Source of the DNA: Adhaeribacter aerolatus
Lineage (GTDB): Bacteria > Bacteroidota > Bacteroidia > Cytophagales > Hymenobacteraceae
Assembly: GCF_007991635.1 (NCBI RefSeq)
Contig: NZ_BJYS01000036.1
Coordinates: 26,159-90,158 of the forward strand
Direction: 5' to 3'
Length of the DNA: 64,000 bases
Shown: positions 1 through 8,072 of the stretch, one piece after another
Numbering within the stretch: the stretch's first letter is position 1
How the letters are laid out: the number at the start of each line of letters is the position of its first letter
The notes under the pieces: model-generated
What the model was told of the DNA's origin: nothing
Databases searched by the model: none
Seen by the model: the letters and a program-made list of their open reading frames with translations, nothing else
Program-made: the position numbers and the translations under genes

Positions 1-187
1 ACAGCGGCCCAATTAAAATAATTTTGATAGGCGACAAAATCGTAGATACAGCAGCTTTCCAGCCTACTTGTGATTCCGTTCCCAGGAAAGACTCAGGCGG
101 CTGTTCCAAAAGTGAAGTAGTGCCAAAAAGAAAGGCAGACGCAAAAAGGAGGAAGAGGAAGACGAATTTTATTCTTGAATTATTCAT
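1..187 (-). CDS. Small membrane protein, N-terminal part only (runs off the left edge)
   Basis: An ATG at 185-187 on the minus strand opens a frame that stays open for 62 codons to the window edge. The N-terminus (MNNSRIKFVFLFLLF) is a charged start followed by a strongly hydrophobic stretch, as in a signal anchor. A second hydrophobic stretch (ILSPIKIILIGPL) lies at the edge. This is a small one- or two-pass membrane protein of unknown role. The start is well placed but the C-terminus is missing, so no family is assigned. Confidence 0.55.
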   Translation of the reverse strand, partial: MNNSRIKFVFLFLLFASAFLFGTTSLLEQPPESFLGTESQVGWKAAVSTILSPIKIILIGPL

Positions 188-374
188 GCTCTCCAAATAA
201 TATACTACCTTTTACTGTATGTTAATATAAGAATTTTTAAGACTGTTTGCAAATAAAAACTCATCTAATGAACTGCTGTTCTGGTGTTAGCGGGTGCACA
301 AAGTAGAACAATCAGAATTAAGCTGCTAACTGCTATAGCAACGGGAGGCTGAATAGGTATCACATAAAAACAAA

Positions 375-402
375 AAGGCCGAATAATTAAATATTCGGCC
401 TT
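375..402 (-). terminator. Intrinsic terminator of the lytic transglycosylase gene
   Basis: An 11-bp perfect stem (AAGGCCGAATA / TATTCGGCCTT) has a 6-nt loop. On the minus strand it is followed by TTTTTGTTTTT. It lies 25 nt beyond the stop of the gene ending at 428. Confidence 0.8.
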
Positions 403-427
403 CTTGTTTTTAAGCTACTGGGGATTT

Positions 428-2764
428 TTAATTACGGGCAGCGCCTTTGGGTTTAATTTTTAGTTTCTCGCCCGGACTCACGTTAAAATCTGCTTTGTTA
501 TTCCAGTCCATTATTTCTTTAATGGTAACCCCGTAGCGACGGGAAATCTGGTACATCGATTCGCCGGCCGAGACGGTGTGGGAAACCGGACCAGCGGCAT
601 AACTGCCATTACTGGCTACAGTAGGCGCAACATCGGCGGTTTGTGCCTGCGGTTTATTTACTGTCGAAGTCGGGTAACTGGCCGATGTTACCGGCGGGGC
701 AACCAGTTTCAGGTTCTGGCCAATCGCTAATGGCATTTCACCCAAATTATTCCAGGTTTTCAGATCCTCTAAAGAAACCTGGTACATCTTGGAAATAGCA
801 TATAACGTTTCGCCTTTGGTTACCACGTGTACACCGGGGTTTGATGCTGGCTGCGCCAAAGCCTTAGCCGGCTCTTTGTAAACGGAGGCCGGAGCGGTAG
901 TTTTAGTAGGCGCGGCAGCTACCGGTTCTTTTAATATTACGGCTGGTTTGGGAGCCGGCGTTTCTATCGCAGTAGTTTCAGTTATCGCATTCGAATCGGT
1001 AGCCGTAGGGGTATTAATTTCAGTTGCAGTTGTGGTGGCTACCGGAGCGGGCGTTTTAGTTCTGCTGTAAACCAAAGGCGCGGTTGGTTTATTTACCGGC
1101 TCAATTTGCTTGTCGATATTGGCAGATAAAGAATCATCGGTCTCTTCGGCTTCTTCGTTGGTTTGGGCAATGGCTTCATCCAGCGATGGCTCAGCTGGGC
1201 TCGGGGTCGCACTGGTAGTTGCAGCCTCATTTATGGTGGTTTCTGCCGCAGGTGTTGTTGCAGGTGCTGGTCTGGTTGCTAGCTGGGGTTCAGCTACTGG
1301 TTCAGGGGTGGCGGGTACTTCCACTTCCTGTACTTTCGCTGGTTTCTTTTTCACGCCAAACCATTTATTCAAGCGTTTTTCCAAAGCCGACGCTATCGAC
1401 TTTTCTTCTTCGCGGTTTGAATCAGCAGATTTGTTTTCGGTTCTGGCTTTTGCCGGATCGTCGTTTTGGGCCAGAATACCTGGTTGAGCGGGTGCCGGAG
1501 CATTGTCGGGATACGTTTTCTGGAACTCAACCGGCGTATTGGCCGGCCGGCGGCGCTGCATCCACAGCAACCGGCCTTCGGCCAAGGTTTCGGTGGCTTT
1601 TAAGCGGTTGTAGAACAAAAGCGAGCGTACTTTTACGCCGTGTTGCTGCGCCACCTGCTGAATGGTTTCGCCTTGTTTTACTACGTGGTAGGGCGCATCG
1701 GCTTTGCTGTGCTTCATCTCTAAATAATAGGCTTCGCCGGGTACAATCGGGTCGAAACTATACATGTCGTTGTACATCAGGAACCGACGGGCGGGCATAT
1801 CGGCTTCGGCGGCCAGTTTATCTTTGGTATCGCCGCGGCGGGCAATAATTACTTTCAGGTTATTTTGTTTCCGGAATTCGCGTTTGCCGGTTTGCTCGGC
1901 GTAGGTATTCTGGCTACCGGTACGGTTAGAGGCATATATTACCGACTGCTGATCGGGGTTGGTAACCGGAATAAGGACGGTATAGGTTTTATCGTAAGGT
2001 ACCGCCCGACCGTGCAGCCACTTATTATATTTTTGTAATTCGGCTTCATCGGTTTGGGTTTCCATCGCAATTTCGCGGAAGCTTTTGCCCGCCGAAGCCG
2101 TCATTTCCTGCAATAAAATCATTGGCGCGGGGTTGCGGCCCACGTAATTACTGAAAGCTACTTTGTGCGCTAAAAATGTAAGAATATACGGATGCGTTCT
2201 TTCCGTAATATCCATTTCTTTTTTATTTACATCGTTGGGCTTGGCGTAACCTTTAGCGCCGGTTAACCCCAAGTTGTAAGAGAGCAACGTGTTGTGCCAG
2301 TTTTTATAATATACATTGTTGTGCTTTACCAGGTAGCGGGCGGCACCTCGGGTAGATTCTATAATATGCTTACGTTCATCAATATCCTGGTTTATCTGCA
2401 ATTTCTGGTCCGAGGCGGCTTCTTTTTTAAATTGCCAGAAACCTACGGCGTTGGAGGTCGAAACCGCATCCGAAACCAGGCCGCTTTCCTGCAAGGCCAA
2501 ATATTTAAAATCATCGGGTAAGCCTTCTTCCCGGAAAATGCGCTCAATAATCGGGAAATACGTATCGGCCCGGTCTACTTTAGCCTGGAAATAAGTCGGG
2601 TATTTGGTTAAGGCATCTACTTGTCTTTGTATTTCCTGCCGGCCCCTATCGTTTACCCGCAGGTGCTGGTCTGCAAAATAAATATCCGAAGGAACAATAA
2701 TATTTTGGGCATTAGCCAGGAAGCTGATACAGCTTAGGAGGAACAAAATGGTACCTTTTCGCAT
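428..2764 (-). CDS. Lytic transglycosylase with SLT domain and three LysM repeats (MltD-like)
   Basis: A secreted murein lytic transglycosylase expected to cleave the MurNAc-GlcNAc bond of peptidoglycan in the periplasm. Residues 1-19 form a signal peptide ending ANAQ. The SLT/GH23 domain covers about residues 70-210, with the catalytic Glu in ALQESG and the downstream NAVGFWQF and SYNLG motifs. One LysM lies near residues 357-400 (VVKQGETIQQVA). Two more follow a long Pro/Ala/Thr/Glu-rich linker, near 647-690 (VVTKGETLYAIS) and 727-772 (HTVSAGESMYQIS). At 778 residues it is longer than E. coli MltD because of the linker. It is transcribed alone, with its own terminator and a candidate promoter near 3000. 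Confidence 0.93.
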   Translation of the reverse strand: MRKGTILFLLSCISFLANAQNIIVPSDIYFADQHLRVNDRGRQEIQRQVDALTKYPTYFQAKVDRADTYFPIIERIFREEGLPDDFKYLALQESGLVSDAVSTSNAVGFWQFKKEAASDQKLQINQDIDERKHIIESTRGAARYLVKHNNVYYKNWHNTLLSYNLGLTGAKGYAKPNDVNKKEMDITERTHPYILTFLAHKVAFSNYVGRNPAPMILLQEMTASAGKSFREIAMETQTDEAELQKYNKWLHGRAVPYDKTYTVLIPVTNPDQQSVIYASNRTGSQNTYAEQTGKREFRKQNNLKVIIARRGDTKDKLAAEADMPARRFLMYNDMYSFDPIVPGEAYYLEMKHSKADAPYHVVKQGETIQQVAQQHGVKVRSLLFYNRLKATETLAEGRLLWMQRRRPANTPVEFQKTYPDNAPAPAQPGILAQNDDPAKARTENKSADSNREEEKSIASALEKRLNKWFGVKKKPAKVQEVEVPATPEPVAEPQLATRPAPATTPAAETTINEAATTSATPSPAEPSLDEAIAQTNEEAEETDDSLSANIDKQIEPVNKPTAPLVYSRTKTPAPVATTTATEINTPTATDSNAITETTAIETPAPKPAVILKEPVAAAPTKTTAPASVYKEPAKALAQPASNPGVHVVTKGETLYAISKMYQVSLEDLKTWNNLGEMPLAIGQNLKLVAPPVTSASYPTSTVNKPQAQTADVAPTVASNGSYAAGPVSHTVSAGESMYQISRRYGVTIKEIMDWNNKADFNVSPGEKLKIKPKGAARN

Positions 2765-2918
2765 AACAACAGGCTTTAAGTGAATAAATTATGGATTAAG
2801 AAATAATATTAAAAGCAATCGGTTCTTCGGTTTTTGCCGCAACTGGCGCAAAAACAGACGCAACCGGAGAACAAAATAGCAGATTTAGTGCCGAATCAGG
2901 AATTTTTCGGGTGATTAC

Positions 2919-2949
2919 TTATCTACAATTTATCCACAAGTTATCCAAA
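2919..2949 (+). other. Three DnaA-box-like nonamers at 11-bp spacing
   Basis: Three nonamers start at 2919 (TTATCTACA), 2930 (TTATCCACA, the exact DnaA-box consensus) and 2941 (TTATCCAAA). Each starts exactly 11 bp after the previous one, so all face the same side of the helix. They sit in a 367-bp gene-free stretch (2765-3131) that otherwise holds AT-rich sequence and one -7-like element. They could be part of an origin, a DnaA-binding regulatory site, or chance; the outer two each carry one mismatch. Confidence 0.5.
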
Positions 2950-2997
2950 GCAACTCTTTAAGGTTGATACACCAAATTGCATAGAATGAATAAGTTG

Positions 2998-3005
2998 CAA
3001 ATGTA
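2998..3005 (-). promoter_or_regulatory. Candidate -7 element for the lytic transglycosylase
   Basis: The minus strand reads TACATTTG, matching the Bacteroidota -7 consensus TAnnTTTG. It is 234 nt upstream of the ATG, so the three DnaA-like boxes would lie in the transcribed leader. I see no convincing -33 TTTG at the right distance. Confidence 0.35.
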
Positions 3006-3131
3006 GTTGTTTTAGCAAAGCCGTTGAAATATGCTAAAATTAGAAGAATAGGAAGTAAGAAGTAAAGCCTGAAAATAGCAATATAATTTTCTTATATATT
3101 TCTGAACGAGCGCTTTATAAAACTTATTGCC

Positions 3132-3776
3132 TTACTTTTTGCGCATTAGCAACAGCCCGTCGCGGAGCGGCAAAAGCACGTTCTCTACCCGGTCGTCCTG
3201 CTGTATTTTTTGGTTAAAATCCAGGATAGCCTGGGTGTCTTTGTCTATTTTTTTACACGGTTGCTGCACTACTTTGCCACTCCAGAGCACATTGTCGGCC
3301 AGGATAAAACCACCCGCAACGGTTTTCTCCAGAATCAGGTCGTAGTAGCGGCTGTAGTTAATTTTATCGGCATCAATAAATACCAGGTCGAATTGAATAT
3401 CTAGGGTAGGAATAATTTCGAGGGCATTGCCGAGGTAATATTTTATTCTGTTCTCCAGCCCGGCTTCCGCTACATACTTCCGGACCAAGTCTTCGAGTTC
3501 GTCGTTGATATCTATGGTATGTAACTGTCCATCCGGGGCTAAACCTTCCGCCAAACACAAACCCGAGTAGCCGGTGTAAGTGCCAATCTCCAATATTTGC
3601 TTGGGTTTAATCATGTGCGACAACATAGCCAACACCCGGCCCTGGTAATGCCCCGAAAGCATACGGGGCATTAACACCTTTAAGTAAGTTTCGCGGTTTA
3701 GCCGCTGCAACAGTTCCGGCTCCGGGCTGGTGTGCTGCAATACATATTCCTGAAGCTCTTTGGAGAGAAAATCCAT
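3132..3776 (-). CDS. Class I SAM-dependent O-methyltransferase (caffeoyl-CoA OMT-like family)
   Basis: A 214-residue soluble methyltransferase of the bacterial O-methyltransferase family (Pfam Methyltransf_3). The SAM-binding loop is visible as EIGTYTGYSGLCLA near residues 61-74. Further acidic motifs are HTIDIN and DLVFIDADK, the latter the usual metal/SAM-proximal Asp motif, followed by ADNVLWSG. The substrate cannot be told from sequence; catechol-like or small phenolic acceptors are typical of the family. The start ATG is 17 nt downstream of the M16 peptidase stop, so the two are probably co-transcribed. Confidence 0.9.
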   Translation of the reverse strand: MDFLSKELQEYVLQHTSPEPELLQRLNRETYLKVLMPRMLSGHYQGRVLAMLSHMIKPKQILEIGTYTGYSGLCLAEGLAPDGQLHTIDINDELEDLVRKYVAEAGLENRIKYYLGNALEIIPTLDIQFDLVFIDADKINYSRYYDLILEKTVAGGFILADNVLWSGKVVQQPCKKIDKDTQAILDFNQKIQQDDRVENVLLPLRDGLLLMRKK

Positions 3777-3793
3777 AACAAGTATTTTAATGT

Positions 3794-5032
3794 CTAATTA
3801 TTAGCCGGTATGTAATTCAGGTAGCTTAAATTGTCTTCGTGCAAAACCTCGTTGGCAATATCCTGCAGTTGTTTGGCCGTTATGCCCCGGATTTGGTCGA
3901 ATATTTCGTTCAGTGTTTCCACTTTGTCCAGGTCCAGAATGCTTTTGCCCAGCATCATCATTAAACCAATATTGCTTTCTTCGGCCATAGCCAGTTGGCC
4001 CATGAGTTGTTCTTTGGCGGTATGTAGTTGTACCGTGCCTAAAGGCTTTTCGCGCAATATTTTAAGTTCCTTTAATACCAGCGAGGTCGTTCGGTTTAGC
4101 TGTTTTTTTTCGGTGCCAAAGTAAATGCCAAACAAGCCGGTATCGATATAAGTAGTGTAGTTGGCATCGATGGTATAAACCAACCCGTGTTTTTCGCGCA
4201 CCGCCAGGTTTAACCGCGAGTTCATGCCAGGCCCACCTAAAATATTAGAGAGCATAAAAAACGGAATTCGCTTTTCGTCCGCAAGGGCATAAGCCGGACA
4301 GCCTATCATACAATGGGCCTGGGTAATGGGTTTTTCCAGGTTTACCCGGTTGGGCTGGTACTGGCTAAATGGTTGCCGCTCGCGACTGCTCTCGATGCGG
4401 GGCAGCGGTGCCAAATATTTCTGGCTAAGTTTTAAAACTTTATCGAAAGGTAAATTACTCACCGAACAGAAAACCAGCCGATTGGTACTCATGTTGTCCT
4501 GAATAAACTTGAGAAAATCAGCTTTTTTAAAGCCCGATACGCTTTCGCGGGTACCTAAAATATTATTGCCCAGGCTGTGATTGCCAAATATAACATTGTC
4601 AAACTCATCTATCACTGCGTCTTCAGGCGTGTCGAGGTACATGGCCATTTCTTCCAGAATAACGCCGCGCTCTTTTTCTATTTCTTTGCCCGGAAAAACG
4701 GAGTTAAAAGTGATATCAGTCAGCAGGTCGAAGGCTTTTTCGAAATGGTTATCCAATACCGAAGCATAAAAACACAGCTTTTCTTTGGTGGTATAGGCAT
4801 TTAGTTCGCCGCCCACCGTTTCGAGGCGGTTGAGAATATGAAACGATTTGCGTTTTTTGGTGCCTTTAAACGCCATGTGCTCCCAGAAATGGGCAATACC
4901 CAGTTCTTCCGGCTTTTCGTCGCGGCTGCCAATATCCAGCATAAAGCCGCTGTGGGCAATTTTGGTATGGGTAACTTGTTTATGAATAATACGAATGCCG
5001 TTAGGCAAAGTATGCAGTTGATAATCAGGCAT
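3794..5032 (-). CDS. M16 family zinc peptidase (insulinase/processing-peptidase type)
   Basis: A 412-residue M16 metallopeptidase. The inverted zinc motif HxxEH is present as HFWEHMAFKGT near residues 48-58, and the distal Glu of the family is in ERGVILEEM. The M16 C-terminal half follows (GGPGMNSRLNLAVREKHGLVY is partly visible as the conserved SRL..REK..LVY pattern). There is no signal peptide, so it is probably cytoplasmic. Its length fits single-unit bacterial M16B proteins such as B. subtilis YmxG. It is followed 17 nt later by the O-methyltransferase. Confidence 0.92.
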   Translation of the reverse strand: MPDYQLHTLPNGIRIIHKQVTHTKIAHSGFMLDIGSRDEKPEELGIAHFWEHMAFKGTKKRKSFHILNRLETVGGELNAYTTKEKLCFYASVLDNHFEKAFDLLTDITFNSVFPGKEIEKERGVILEEMAMYLDTPEDAVIDEFDNVIFGNHSLGNNILGTRESVSGFKKADFLKFIQDNMSTNRLVFCSVSNLPFDKVLKLSQKYLAPLPRIESSRERQPFSQYQPNRVNLEKPITQAHCMIGCPAYALADEKRIPFFMLSNILGGPGMNSRLNLAVREKHGLVYTIDANYTTYIDTGLFGIYFGTEKKQLNRTTSLVLKELKILREKPLGTVQLHTAKEQLMGQLAMAEESNIGLMMMLGKSILDLDKVETLNEIFDQIRGITAKQLQDIANEVLHEDNLSYLNYIPANN

Positions 5033-5052
5033 GCAATATAAATTTGGGAGGG

Positions 5053-5060
5053 CAAAGGTA
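5053..5060 (-). promoter_or_regulatory. Candidate -7 element for the M16 peptidase operon
   Basis: The minus strand reads TACCTTTG (TAnnTTTG consensus), 20 nt upstream of the M16 ATG. This would leave a very short leader. No clear TTTG lies 17-20 nt further upstream. Confidence 0.4.
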
Positions 5061-5093
5061 CGAAATATTAAAGAGAAAACCGTTTAAACCGGC

Positions 5094-6227
5094 TTATTTG
5101 CCCGCGAGCAGTTCTATGTAAAGCCGATGGATTTGGGTAATGGTTTTTCTGGGACGGAAACGGGTTGCCTGTTCTACACCTTTTTGGATCATGTCGGCTC
5201 TTAATTGCTGGTCTTGGGCTGCCTGCTTCAATAAATCGGCAAGATGGCTTATATTATTCGGTTCGGCGTAAAGGGCTGCTTCGCCGCCGGCTTCGCTAAA
5301 ACATGAACCCGTAGAGGTGACAACCGGCACGCCGCTGTTCAACGCTTCCAGGATTGGAATACCAAAACCTTCGAAAACCGAGGGGTATACAAATAAATAA
5401 GCTAACTGGTAAATCGCCGGTAATTCTTCGGTGGGAATATAAGGCAGAAATATTACGCGTTGGACTAGATTGTTTTGCCCGATAAAAGCCTCTAGTTCTT
5501 TTTTATAAGTGGTGGCGCGGCCAATAAATATAACCGGTAAATCAGCAGCAAGACCGGCCTGGTGCCAGGCCCGGAGCAATTGCAACTGGTTTTTCCGCGG
5601 CTCCAAAGTGCCTACGCATAATATAAAAGTATCGGGTAGCTTATATTTCTGTTTAATTAATTGCAGGTTTTCGGCGGGTAATAATTGATGAAAGATGGGG
5701 TTACAATCCTGGTAAATAACCTCAATTTTCTCCTCTGGAATATTATAATGCTGCATAATATCCTGACGGGTTTGTTCGCTGATAGCAATAATTCTATTTG
5801 CCCGGCGGCAGGCGTACCGGAATTTATAATGATACACTTGCCGGTCGATGGGTTTGTACAACTCGGGGTACCGGATAAAAATTAAATCGTGAATGGTAAC
5901 CACCTGTTTTAAGTTAGGCGGCAGGCCAGCCGGTAATTCGTTGCTCAGGCCGTGATAAAGCTTAATATCTTGTTTTTTTAGGTCGGCTCCTAAACCAAAG
6001 GTACGCCACAAGGCCGGCAATGCTTTGTGCCAGTTGGTGGGTGTTATTATTTTTACCTGGTCGGAGGTAGCATAAAATTGCCGGAATGTTTCGGAAACGC
6101 GGGGTGTAAACAAGAAATATTCATCCTGCGGATAATATTCAGCTAAACCCGAAATAACAAAACGGCTGTAATTGCCCAGGCCGGAGGTATTATTAAAAGC
6201 TCTTTTGGCGTCCAGGCCTATTCTCAT
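5094..6227 (-). CDS. GT4-family glycosyltransferase
   Basis: A 377-residue GT-B fold glycosyltransferase of family GT4, expected to transfer a sugar from a nucleotide-sugar donor. The N-terminal acceptor domain starts MRIGLDAKRAFNNTSGLGNY. The C-terminal donor domain has ILCVGTLEPRKNQ and the EX7E motif within FEGFGIPILEALNSGVPVV. The acceptor is unknown; envelope polysaccharide assembly is typical. It stands alone on this strand, with 61 nt to the M16 gene and a divergent aminopeptidase gene upstream. Confidence 0.92.
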   Translation of the reverse strand: MRIGLDAKRAFNNTSGLGNYSRFVISGLAEYYPQDEYFLFTPRVSETFRQFYATSDQVKIITPTNWHKALPALWRTFGLGADLKKQDIKLYHGLSNELPAGLPPNLKQVVTIHDLIFIRYPELYKPIDRQVYHYKFRYACRRANRIIAISEQTRQDIMQHYNIPEEKIEVIYQDCNPIFHQLLPAENLQLIKQKYKLPDTFILCVGTLEPRKNQLQLLRAWHQAGLAADLPVIFIGRATTYKKELEAFIGQNNLVQRVIFLPYIPTEELPAIYQLAYLFVYPSVFEGFGIPILEALNSGVPVVTSTGSCFSEAGGEAALYAEPNNISHLADLLKQAAQDQQLRADMIQKGVEQATRFRPRKTITQIHRLYIELLAGK

Positions 6228-6249
6228 AGAGGTTACGGGGTTAAGCGGG

Positions 6250-6257
6250 CAAAATTA
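6250..6257 (-). promoter_or_regulatory. Candidate -7 element for the GT4 gene
   Basis: The minus strand reads TAATTTTG, 22 nt upstream of the ATG. It matches TAnnTTTG, with no obvious -33 partner. Confidence 0.35.
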
Positions 6258-6415
6258 AGCTTACTGGTTGATATTTAATATTTATACCGGTTGTTTAACT
6301 TTTATTTCTGAAAGATGCTGCTAATATTTGCTTAGTTACTTAGTTTTACCGGTATTTATTTGGCCGAAAAATTGCTGGTTTTTCCGGCTAATTGCCTAAA
6401 ATTTATGATGCTCCT

Positions 6416-7705
6416 ATGAAATACGAACGTATTAACGCCGACTTATTTGTCCAGAACCGCAAGCAATATTGCAGCCGTTTAAAGCCCTGTTCGCTGGCTG
6501 TTTTTCAGTCGAACGATATTATGCCCACCAACGCCGACGGAACCATGGCTTTCCGGCAAAGCAGCGATTTGTTTTATTTAAGCGGCGTAGACCAGGAAGA
6601 AAGTATTTTGCTGTTGTTTCCGGATGCGAAAGATGTAAAGCACCACGAGATTCTGTTCGTGCGCGAAACCAACGACCATATATTAACCTGGGAAGGCTAT
6701 AAATTAACAAAAGATGAAGCCCGGGAAGTATCGGGTATTAAAACCATTTACTGGACCTCAGAATTTAAACAGGTTTTTAATGCGTTAATGGCCGAAGCCG
6801 AAAACGTATACCTGAACACCAACGAACATTTGCGGGCGGTGATAGAGGTAGAAACCCGCGATGCCCGCTTTTTAAAATGGTGCCGCGAAACCTACCCGCT
6901 GCACCAGTACCACCGCAGCGCCCCTATTATGCATCACCTGCGGGCCGTTAAATCCGATATTGAAATAGAGTTAATTAAAAAAGCTTGTAGAATTACCGAA
7001 AAAGCTTTTCTGCGGTTGCTTAAATTTATTAAGCCGGGCGTGATGGAGTACGAAATTGAAGCGGAGATTGTGCACGAGTTTATCCGCAACCGGTCCCGCG
7101 GACCAGCATACGGTTCTATTATTGCTTCCGGCGCTAACGCCTGCATCCTGCACTACGTAGATAACTTCCGCGAATGTAAAGACGGCGATGTGGTGCTGAT
7201 GGATTTTGGCGCCGAATACGCCAACTACGCCGCCGACCTGACCCGCACGGTACCGGTAAACGGTAAATTTACGCCGCGCCAGAGAGAGGTATATAATTCG
7301 GTGCTGCACGTACTCAAAACGGCCCGCAACATGCTGGTGCCCGGTAATACTTTAGACCAGTACCATTCGTTTGTGGGCACGGTTATGGAAAACGAACTGA
7401 TAAAACTGGGCTTGCTGAACGAAAGCGACGTTAAAAATCAAGATCCGGATAAGCCGCTGTACAAGAAATATTTTATGCACGGCACCTCGCATCATTTGGG
7501 TTTAGACGTACACGATGTGGGCAATAAATACCGGCCATTTGAGCCCGGCATGGTTTTTACCTGCGAGCCCGGCATCTATATCCGCGAAGAAGGCTTGGGA
7601 ATCCGGCTGGAGAACGATATTCTGGTAACCCACAGCGGCCCCGTAGATTTAATGCAGAATATTCCGCTGGAACCCGAAGAGATTGAGCGACTCATGCAAA
7701 GCTGA
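6416..7705 (+). CDS. Aminopeptidase P family protein (Xaa-Pro aminopeptidase, M24B)
   Basis: A 429-residue M24B metallopeptidase that removes N-terminal residues preceding proline. The N-terminal creatinase-like domain includes RQSSDLFYLSGV. The catalytic pita-bread domain has the dinuclear metal ligands in VVLMDFGAEY, AADLTRTVPV, HGTSHHLGLDVHD, CEPGIY and RLENDILVT. I chose the ATG at 6416; an upstream in-frame TTG at 6392 adds eight unconvincing residues (PKIYDAP). It lacks a signal peptide. The gene is monocistronic, with a hairpin 35 nt downstream. Confidence 0.95.
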   Translation: MKYERINADLFVQNRKQYCSRLKPCSLAVFQSNDIMPTNADGTMAFRQSSDLFYLSGVDQEESILLLFPDAKDVKHHEILFVRETNDHILTWEGYKLTKDEAREVSGIKTIYWTSEFKQVFNALMAEAENVYLNTNEHLRAVIEVETRDARFLKWCRETYPLHQYHRSAPIMHHLRAVKSDIEIELIKKACRITEKAFLRLLKFIKPGVMEYEIEAEIVHEFIRNRSRGPAYGSIIASGANACILHYVDNFRECKDGDVVLMDFGAEYANYAADLTRTVPVNGKFTPRQREVYNSVLHVLKTARNMLVPGNTLDQYHSFVGTVMENELIKLGLLNESDVKNQDPDKPLYKKYFMHGTSHHLGLDVHDVGNKYRPFEPGMVFTCEPGIYIREEGLGIRLENDILVTHSGPVDLMQNIPLEPEEIERLMQS

Positions 7706-7739
7706 TTTTAGAGAACAATTTTTTTAATGCTTTAATACG

Positions 7740-7775
7740 AGACAGATATGGCCCCGCGCGATACCTGTCTTTTTA
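7740..7775 (+). terminator. Probable terminator of the aminopeptidase P gene
   Basis: The outer stem AGACAG / CTGTCT, with an additional TAT/ATA pairing inside, encloses a GC-rich loop and is followed directly by TTTTTATTTTA. It begins 34 nt after the stop codon. Confidence 0.6.
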
Positions 7776-7913
7776 TTTTAGGCTGGTAGCTCCGCAAACT
7801 ATAAGCTGCACAAGTAAGGATTGAAATAATTTTAGGGGAGTTAACAGCTACAGAATTGCTTCAGAATTAGATTATAATATTGGTTTATTAAGTATTGATT
7901 ATTGTTAACTTTT

Positions 7914-8020
7914 AGGGGCAGCCCCTCATTCCTGGTTTCTTTAGAGAAACTAGGATTACCGAGTAAATAAAGCAAATGTTTGGGTGGAATAAAGTTTTAT
8001 TTATCAGGTTCGGGGCTGCC
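7914..8020. repeat. Intergenic region bounded by a GGCAGCCCC inverted repeat
   Basis: GGCAGCCCC (7917-7925) is repeated in inverted orientation as GGGGCTGCC (8012-8020). Between them lies a further hairpin, CTGGTTTCT / AGAAACTAG with a TTAG loop (about 7932-7953). The element sits in the 367-bp gene-free stretch (7706-8072) between aminopeptidase P and the TolC-like gene. It may be a structured leader or a degenerate repetitive element; the sequence does not decide. Confidence 0.4.
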
Positions 8021-8072
8021 TACTTAACAAAATAATTTTCACCCCCTTCGGATAGCTTACCGGCTAAGTTAC

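Noticed and set aside
1219..1848. A 209-codon open frame on the plus strand inside the lytic transglycosylase gene
   Set aside because: It is antisense to a clear SLT/LysM protein and has no recognisable domain. The composition is that of a shadow frame.
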